Below, piece after piece: positions 23,532 to 28,517 of a stretch of 28,517 nucleotides of DNA (positions within the stretch are counted from its first letter, which is position 1; each line of letters begins with the position of its first letter). This stretch comes from Streptomyces sp. NRRL B-1347. Its GTDB lineage: Bacteria > Actinomycetota > Actinomycetes > Streptomycetales > Streptomycetaceae. The position numbers were made by a program, and so were the translations under genes. Where the stretch lies: assembly GCF_000720325.1 (NCBI RefSeq), contig NZ_JOJM01000087.1, forward strand, positions 1-28,517, in the 5' to 3' direction. Below the pieces are notes generated by a model. That model was not told the origin of the DNA. It made no database searches and saw only the letters and a program-made list of their open reading frames with translations.

Positions 23532-23882
23532 GTGAGTACGCACGACGACGGCCACACCATCGCCGGCTGGACCGGCTGCGCGGTCGGCACGGTAGGGGCG
23601 CTGATCGCGGGAGTGGGCATCACCGGCTGGCGCCCCGCCATCTGGCTGGGGATCGGCGTGATGGCCCTGGCGGTGCTGGTCACCTGGATCCTGCACCTGG
23701 CGGGCTGGGGCAAGGCCCCGGGCCCGCGACCGGCCTCACGACAGCCGATGCGGCTCCGCGACCACACGGCACGCGAGGGCCACCCCGGCTGTGTCGGCTG
23801 CCGCCTCGCGGGCCGCCGCGGACCGGCGGGGGCGCCTGCGCGGCGGGAGGACGAGGACCGGGTGGCGCGTTCGGCTGCCTGA
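23532..23882 (+). CDS. Small membrane protein resembling the HGxxPAAW family
   Basis: A 116-residue protein with two hydrophobic segments (about 13-30 and 36-57). It begins STHDDGHTIAGWTG, a variant of the N-terminal motif of small Streptomyces membrane proteins called HGxxPAAW, with Ile-Ala-Gly-Trp in place of Pro-Ala-Ala-Trp. The tail after the helices carries EGHPGCVGCRLAGRR, with a CxxC that could bind metal or be redox-active. GTG 23532 follows GGGGAGGG; the upstream part of the frame is not supported. It is divergent from marR and may be its target. The function is unknown. Confidence 0.65.
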   Translation: MSTHDDGHTIAGWTGCAVGTVGALIAGVGITGWRPAIWLGIGVMALAVLVTWILHLAGWGKAPGPRPASRQPMRLRDHTAREGHPGCVGCRLAGRRGPAGAPARREDEDRVARSAA

Positions 23883-23890
23883 ACGGGGGC

Positions 23891-23977
23891 GGTGGGGTCG
23901 GCGGTCGTGGTGATGAGGTGGTGGGTTCGGCGGCCGTGGCGGTGAGGCGGTGGGCTCGGCGGCCGTGGTGGTGAGTA
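23891..23977. repeat. Three imperfect 29-bp tandem repeats
   Basis: Units beginning GGTGGGNTCGGCGG start at 23891, 23920 and 23949, just past the small membrane protein stop. Beyond them, to 24172, are GC-rich hairpins (for example GCGGGGCTCGCCCCGC near 24095) and no gene I can support. Confidence 0.75.
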
Positions 23978-24172
23978 CGCGTACTCATGCCCGGGGCGGT
24001 CTGCCGGGCCACAGTGGGGCTTGCCTCGCCTGGTCCGGTCTGCAGGGGCTGCGAGAGAGCGCTCCCCGGGGGTCGGTCCGCCGGGCTGCGGCGGGGCTCG
24101 CCCCGCCCCCGGACCGGTCCGTCGGGGCCGTGGCGGGGCTCACCCCGCCCGGACCGAGCCCGAGGAGCCGTG

Positions 24173-24520
24173 ATGCCGAAGACCTCCCGCCCGCGCCTGC
24201 GCCCGCGCCTGCGTCGGCTGCTCGTGCTCGCCACGGACACCTGGCTCGCGCGTGCGTACCTCGCCGTGGTCGCGGCGGCCCTGGGATTCTTCCTGGGCGC
24301 CTGGTACGTGGGCCCGGATCCGGGGCTCGCCGGGTTCTACCCGTTCCTCGTCACGGCGCCGCTCGGCATCCTCGCCTTCCTGGCGTCGGTGCCCGCGGAG
24401 CACTCCTCGCTCACCTGGCTGAGCCCCGCGGTCTTCGCCGCCGGAACGGCCCTGGCGGGCCTGTGCAACGCCGCGCTCCTCGGCCACCTCGTGCGGGGGC
24501 GGCGCCCGCGCCCGGCCTGA
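24173..24520 (+). CDS. Small three-span membrane protein, SCO4225-like
   Basis: A 115-residue protein with a basic start (PKTSRPRLRPRLRR) and three hydrophobic segments at about 27-45, 55-72 and 84-105. The layout recalls the SCO4225 family of Streptomyces membrane proteins, but that is a memory-based resemblance. ATG 24173 follows GAGGAG at 5 nt; the open frame begins earlier, in low-complexity sequence. It converges with the tRNA-Arg gene. The function is unknown. Confidence 0.6.
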   Translation: MPKTSRPRLRPRLRRLLVLATDTWLARAYLAVVAAALGFFLGAWYVGPDPGLAGFYPFLVTAPLGILAFLASVPAEHSSLTWLSPAVFAAGTALAGLCNAALLGHLVRGRRPRPA

Positions 24521-24554
24521 CCGGGCGGGCGCCCGGCGGCGACGGCGGCCCAGC

Positions 24555-24579
24555 AAAAAGGCCTTCCCGAAGGAAGGCC
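24555..24579 (-). terminator. Rho-independent terminator of tRNA-Arg
   Basis: Read leftward: GGCCTTCC, loop TTCG, GGAAGGCC, then TTTTT (24579 to 24555). It is a perfect 8-bp stem with a stable UUCG tetraloop, 10 nt beyond the tRNA 3' end. Confidence 0.95.
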
Positions 24580-24588
24580 GATGAGGTG

Positions 24589-24661
24589 CGCCCCCGGCAG
24601 GACTCGAACCTGCGGCCAAGTGCTTAGAAGGCACCTGCTCTATCCACTGAGCTACGGGGGC
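24589..24661 (-). tRNA. tRNA-Arg (anticodon TCT)
   Basis: A complete 73-nt cloverleaf on the minus strand. The acceptor arm GCCCCCG (24661-24655) pairs with CGGGGGC (24596-24590), with discriminator G at 24589. The D-arm region is GCTCAGTGGATAGAGC. The anticodon stem-loop is GTGCCTTCTAAGCAC, giving anticodon TCT for the rare AGA codon. The T arm is GCAGG-TTCGAGT-CCTGC. CCA is not encoded. No duplicated 3' end indicating an integrated element is seen in this window. Confidence 0.97.
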
Positions 24662-24716
24662 CGGGTGGTGGCCGGTGGCCTGGAGCCCGGTGTGGGGCCG
24701 GTCCGTGACCTTGCCG

Positions 24717-24791
24717 GGGACAAGGATAGGGCTCCCGGGTCCTTGTCCCTGGTGCTTCACCTCCGCACCGTGATGTGGAGGTTCGGTGAAG
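24717..24791. other. Two nested inverted repeats between tRNA-Arg and the dynamin genes
   Basis: GGGACAAGG (24717-24725) pairs with CCTTGTCCC (24741-24749), and CTTCACC (24755-24761) pairs with GGTGAAG (24785-24791). A TGATAAT (24798-24804) downstream is a possible -10 for the dynamin operon. A third repeat, ATGCCCA (24923-24929) with TGGGCAT (24954-24960), surrounds the proposed dynA start. These could be terminators or operators; no family is recognised. Confidence 0.4.
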
Positions 24792-24930
24792 CGGTCCTGA
24801 TAATCGCAGGCAGGTGCGAATCTCGCAGCGCTTTTGGCGCCTGGCGCCCCGGGTGTTGTGCACTCGTTATGCCTGTGCCCCACTCGTCCCTTCCGTCACG
24901 TCTGTCCGATCGGCGCGCAGGCATGCCCAT

Positions 24931-26565
24931 ATGCTTCAGAAAGACGTCAAAGTTGGGCATTCTTCGCATGTGGTGACCTTGGACGTACGGCCTCAACTGC
25001 TTGACGCGCTTTCCACCCTGCGTGAGCGTGTCGCCGCCGCACGCTTTCCGCTCCCCCTGGCGGGGGCGCCACGCGCGCGTGCCAACCGGGACGAGCTTCT
25101 CGCCCAGCTCGACGACTATCTGGTGCCCCGGCTCAGGGCCCCCGAAGCGCCGTTGCTCGCCGTCGTCGGCGGGTCCACGGGGGCCGGCAAGTCGACGCTC
25201 GTGAACTCCCTGGTGGGGCGTCAGGTCAGCGAGGCGGGCGTGCTGCGGCCCACCACGCGCACGCCGGTCCTCGTGTGCCATCCGGAGGACCATCACTGGT
25301 TCGCGGGCATGAGGGTGCTGCCGGACCTCACGCGCGTGTGGGTGCCCCTGCGGGAGGGCGACGAGGGGGCGGAGGACGCCCGGCTGCTGCGCGTGGAGAC
25401 CGCCGACACGCTCCCCAGAGGGCTCGCCCTCCTGGACGCGCCCGACATCGACTCCCTCGTCGCCGACAACCGCGTCCTGGCCGCCGAACTCATCTGCGCC
25501 GCGGACGTGTGGGTCACCGTCACCACGGCCGCCCGCTACGCCGACGCCGTGCCCTGGCACCTGCTGCGCACCGCCAAGGAGCACGACGCCACCCTCGTCA
25601 CCGTCCTCGACCGCGTGCCGCACCAGGTCGTCACCGAGGTGTCCCGGCAGTACGAGGCGCTGCTCACCAAGGCGGGCCTCGGGGACGTGCCCCGCTTCAC
25701 CGTGCCCGAGCTGCCCGAGTCCGCGGGCGGCGGCGGACTGCTGCCCTCGACCGCCGTGGCGCCGCTCCTCGCCTGGCTCGCCGACCGCGTGCAGGACACC
25801 GCCGCCCGGGAGGCGGCGATCGCCCGCACCGCCCACGGAGTGCTCGGCTCGCTGAACTCGCGCATGCCCGAACTCGCCGGCGCCGTCGCCGCCCAGCACG
25901 CGGCTGCCCTGCGGCTCACCGCCGCCGTCGACGAGGCGTACGAGAGCGAGCACGCGCGCGTACGGGAACGGCTCCAGGCGGGCGCCGTGCTCGCTGGAGA
26001 CGCGCTGAAGCGCTGGCGGGCCTATCCGCTCGACTGCGGCCCCGGAGAGCTCTTGGACGCCGTCTCGGCCGGTCTGGAGACGCTCCTGGTGTGCGCCGTC
26101 ACCGCCGCCGACGAGCGCGTGGACGAGGCCTGGCGCCGCGAACCCGCCGCCGGGCTCCCCAGCCTCGCCCCGCGGCGCGACGAAGGCGCGGAGCACCGCA
26201 TCGGGATGGCCGTGCGCCGCTGGCGGCGCGTCCTGGAGGAGTACGTCGAGGACGAGGTCCGCGCGCTCGACCGCATCGACAAGAGCGCCCCGCCCGACCC
26301 CGACGTGCTCTCCGCACTGCTCGCCACCGCCCTCCTGGGCGGACGCCGGGCGCGCTCCGCCGGGGAGACCCTCGCCGAACGCGTCGGCGCCCACGGCGCG
26401 CTGCGCCTGCGCGACCGCGGCGGCCAGCTGCTCACCGAGTACCTGGACACCGTCCTCGGCGCGGAACGGGAGCGGCGCCTCGCCCCCCTCGACGCGCTCG
26501 GCGTCCACCCCGAACCCCAGGCCGAACTCATCGCCGCGCTGTCCGTACTGCAGAAGGAGAGGTGA
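24931..26565 (+). CDS. dynA: DynA-like dynamin-family GTPase
   Basis: A soluble GTPase of about 544 residues. The G1 loop is [10 protein letters not shown] (80-89, Lys87), the G2 threonines are in RPTTRTPV (107-114), and the G3 region is LLDAPDID (168-175). A G4-like position reads VLDRVP, so the usual NKxD is altered. The rest is helical and charged, as in bacterial dynamin-like proteins. In Streptomyces, the DynA-DynB pair stabilises FtsZ rings during sporulation septation; order, size and the membrane-bound second gene match. The start is uncertain: ATG 24931 has a weak site, and in-frame GTG codons at 24970 and 24973 come closer to the common [14 protein letters not shown] beginning. It overlaps the next gene by 4 nt. 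Confidence 0.82.
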   Translation: MLQKDVKVGHSSHVVTLDVRPQLLDALSTLRERVAAARFPLPLAGAPRARANRDELLAQLDDYLVPRLRAPEAPLLAVVGGSTGAGKSTLVNSLVGRQVSEAGVLRPTTRTPVLVCHPEDHHWFAGMRVLPDLTRVWVPLREGDEGAEDARLLRVETADTLPRGLALLDAPDIDSLVADNRVLAAELICAADVWVTVTTAARYADAVPWHLLRTAKEHDATLVTVLDRVPHQVVTEVSRQYEALLTKAGLGDVPRFTVPELPESAGGGGLLPSTAVAPLLAWLADRVQDTAAREAAIARTAHGVLGSLNSRMPELAGAVAAQHAAALRLTAAVDEAYESEHARVRERLQAGAVLAGDALKRWRAYPLDCGPGELLDAVSAGLETLLVCAVTAADERVDEAWRREPAAGLPSLAPRRDEGAEHRIGMAVRRWRRVLEEYVEDEVRALDRIDKSAPPDPDVLSALLATALLGGRRARSAGETLAERVGAHGALRLRDRGGQLLTEYLDTVLGAERERRLAPLDALGVHPEPQAELIAALSVLQKER

Positions 26566-28478
26566 CCGCGGTGACCGCCGTCACGGATCACACCGACCAC
26601 GCCGACCGGCCCGACGACCGGGCCTCCCGCGCGCGGGAGGCCGACGGCATCTGGGACGACGGCCTCATCGCACGGCGGGCCGCCGGAGCGGGTGGCAACG
26701 GGACCCCCGGGGACGACGATGCGACGGGCGCGGACTCTACGAAGACGGGGGAGCACGGCGCGACGGGGGACGGCGGACCGGCCGCGGAATCCCCGTACGA
26801 GAAGCCCTCTCCGTACGACAAGTCCTCCGGCTACGACAACGACGGCCCCTACGAGGCTGCCGCTGAGGCGACCGTCCTCTACGAAGGGCCGCTGCGTGCC
26901 CGCCTCGACGCGCTGCGGGAGCTGATCGGGCTCTCCAGGACGCGGCTCGACAGCGCGACGCTCGCCGAGGCGGGGCGCGTCCTCGACGAGGCCGCGGCCC
27001 GGCGGCGGCTGTCCGACCGGCACACCGTCGTCGCCATCGCCGGAGCCACCGGAAGCGGCAAGTCGACACTGTTCAACGCGCTCGCGGGCGTGATGATCTC
27101 CGAGACCGGCGTGCGCAGGCCGACCACGGCCGCGCCCATCGGGTGCAGCTGGACGGACGGCGCGGCGGGCCTGTTCGACCGGCTCGGCATCCCGGGGCGG
27201 CTGCGCAGAAGGCCCCTCCAAGGAGCCGACGCCCAGGCCCTGGAAGGGCTCGTCCTCGTCGACCTGCCCGACCACGACTCGGCGGCCGAGGACCACCGGC
27301 GGCACGTGGACCGCATCCTCAGGCTGGTGGACGCCGTCATCTGGGTCGTCGACCCGGAGAAGTACGCCGACGCGGTCCTGCACGAGCGCTATCTGCGGCC
27401 CATGGCGGGCCACGCCGAGGTCATGTTCGTCGTGCTCAACCAGACGGACCGGCTCCCCGGGGACGCCGCCGACCAGGTCCTCGACGATCTGCGCAGGCTC
27501 CTCGACGACGACGGCATCGCGCTCGGCGAGCACGGCGAACCGGGCGCCACGGTGCTCGCCCTGTCCGCGCTGACCGGCGACGGCGTCGGTGACCTGCGGG
27601 AGGCGCTCGGGCAGTTCACGCGCGAGCGGCGTGCCGCCGCGCGCCGCGTGGAGGCGGACCTGGACGCGGCGGCCGCGCGCCTGCGCCCGGTGTACGCAGC
27701 CGAGGCGGGGCCCGCCGTCGGGCGGGGGCGGGTCGGGCTCAGCGAGGAGGCCCGGGACGAGTTCGCCGACCGGCTCGCGGAGGCGGTGGGCGCCACGGCC
27801 GTGGGCCAGGCCGCCGAGCGCGCCTGGCGCAGGCACGCCAACAAGGCGTGCGGCACGCCCTGGCTGCGGCTGTGGCGCTGGTACGAGGCGCGCCGCTCGC
27901 CCTTCGGCTCGATCGTCGCGCCCGTGACGCGCGCCCCCGTCGACGAGGAGGCCACCGCACGCGCGCGCGTGGAGCACGCCGTGCGCACGGTCGCCGACGA
28001 GGCGGCCTCGGGCCTTCCCGTGCCCTGGGGGCAGGCCGTGCGGGAGGCGGCGGCACGCGGCGCCGAGGGGCTGCCGGAGGCCCTGGACGAGCTGGCCGTG
28101 CGGGCCGGGCTGCCGCAGGGGCGCCCGCCCCGGCCGGGCTGGTGGCCGGTCGCGGTGTTCGCGCAGGCGGTGATGACGCTGCTCCAAGTCGTCGGCGGGC
28201 TCTGGCTCGTGGCGCAGATCGTGGGGGTGGCGACGCCGAACCTGGGCGTGCCCGTGCTGCTGATGCTCCTGGGCGTCCTGGGCGGCCCCGGCGTGGAGTG
28301 GCTGAGCCGGATGGCGGCGCGCGGCCCCGCGCGCCGCTACGGCTCCGATGCGGAGCGCCGACTGCGGGAGGCGGCGTCGGGGTGCGGCCGGGCGCGGGTG
28401 CTCGATCCGGTGGCGGCGGAGCTGCTGCGGTACCGGGAGGTGCGGGAGCAGTACGTGCGGGTGGCTCAGCGGGGGTGA
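26562..28478 (+). CDS. dynB: DynB-like membrane-bound dynamin-family GTPase (YfjP type)
   Basis: A 638-residue protein. Residues 1-105 are acidic and disordered, with four Pro/Gly-Tyr units (PYEK, PYDK, GYDN, PYEA at about 78-98). The GTPase domain has G1 GATGSGKST (161-169), G2 RPTTAAP, G3 DLPDHDS (234-240), G4 NQTD (293-296) and a G5-like SALTG. A helical part follows, then two membrane segments at about 528-553 and 560-578, and a basic tail. In the known pair, DynB is the membrane-anchored member that recruits DynA. GTG 26562 overlaps the dynA stop (GTGA) with AAGGAG very close; GTG 26571 has an 11-nt spacing and is a good alternative. Only 39 nt of featureless sequence follow. Confidence 0.85.
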   Translation: MTAVTAVTDHTDHADRPDDRASRAREADGIWDDGLIARRAAGAGGNGTPGDDDATGADSTKTGEHGATGDGGPAAESPYEKPSPYDKSSGYDNDGPYEAAAEATVLYEGPLRARLDALRELIGLSRTRLDSATLAEAGRVLDEAAARRRLSDRHTVVAIAGATGSGKSTLFNALAGVMISETGVRRPTTAAPIGCSWTDGAAGLFDRLGIPGRLRRRPLQGADAQALEGLVLVDLPDHDSAAEDHRRHVDRILRLVDAVIWVVDPEKYADAVLHERYLRPMAGHAEVMFVVLNQTDRLPGDAADQVLDDLRRLLDDDGIALGEHGEPGATVLALSALTGDGVGDLREALGQFTRERRAAARRVEADLDAAAARLRPVYAAEAGPAVGRGRVGLSEEARDEFADRLAEAVGATAVGQAAERAWRRHANKACGTPWLRLWRWYEARRSPFGSIVAPVTRAPVDEEATARARVEHAVRTVADEAASGLPVPWGQAVREAAARGAEGLPEALDELAVRAGLPQGRPPRPGWWPVAVFAQAVMTLLQVVGGLWLVAQIVGVATPNLGVPVLLMLLGVLGGPGVEWLSRMAARGPARRYGSDAERRLREAASGCGRARVLDPVAAELLRYREVREQYVRVAQRG

Positions 28479-28517
28479 GGGGGCGCCACGGGTGAGCTAC
28501 CGGGGGGGGCGGGGGGC

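Noticed and set aside
24589..24661. tRNA-Arg as an attachment site for an integrated element
   Set aside because: No integrase gene and no second copy of the tRNA 3' end is visible in the window.

Overview
The window is about 28.5 kb of very GC-rich DNA. GTG starts, strong GGAGG-type ribosome binding sites, third-position G/C and dense divergent and overlapping genes point to a Streptomyces (or very close actinomycete) chromosome. Family content supports this: a dynamin pair like the sporulation proteins DynA/DynB, small Streptomyces-type membrane proteins, and two exact 26-bp copies of an intergenic repeat that I recognise from Streptomyces genomes. Nothing seen suggests a phage, plasmid, CRISPR array or intact insertion sequence.

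Left part (1-3306): a gene-poor, hairpin-rich stretch, then a leftward copper island. This holds a short HTH regulator, a CsoR-type operator, copZ (copper chaperone) and copA (copper P-type ATPase). copA is broken. Its reading frame is interrupted and it has lost two segments, one with the TGES actuator loop and one with the membrane CPC copper motif. Chaperone and operator look intact.

Middle part (3649-10871): a myo-inositol catabolic cluster. An IolE/IolH-like TIM-barrel gene runs left. A five-gene operon runs right: iolC, a LacD/DeoC-like aldolase gene, iolB, iolD and mmsA (iolA), closed by a perfect 15-bp-stem terminator. The two units share a dyad-symmetric promoter region. Together they cover most steps from scyllo-inosose to acetyl-CoA/propionyl-CoA. 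The inositol dehydrogenase (IolG), transporter and iol repressor are not in the window. An APC-family permease follows, preceded by a short overlapping upstream ORF. Then comes a threonine-synthase-like PLP enzyme on the other strand.

Right part (14015-28478): an unusual fusion of a membrane-tethered serine hydrolase and an ABC ATPase, followed by its ABC-2 permease. An AftB-like GT-C arabinofuranosyltransferase homologue converges on it, with the two stop codons sharing one CTAG. Next is a lipid module: an SCP2-domain protein and a TetR regulator (divergent), then a long-chain acyl-CoA synthetase. A matching 32-bp operator lies in front of both the SCP2/TetR pair and the synthetase. A MarR regulator with two identical operators 21 bp apart, two small membrane proteins, tRNA-Arg(TCT) with a terminator, and the overlapping dynA/dynB-like GTPase pair complete the window.

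The strongest items for a second look are the doubly deleted copA, the hydrolase-ABC fusion, the shared TetR-type operator, the paired MarR operators, and several short tandem repeats at gene ends and in a probable 5' leader.
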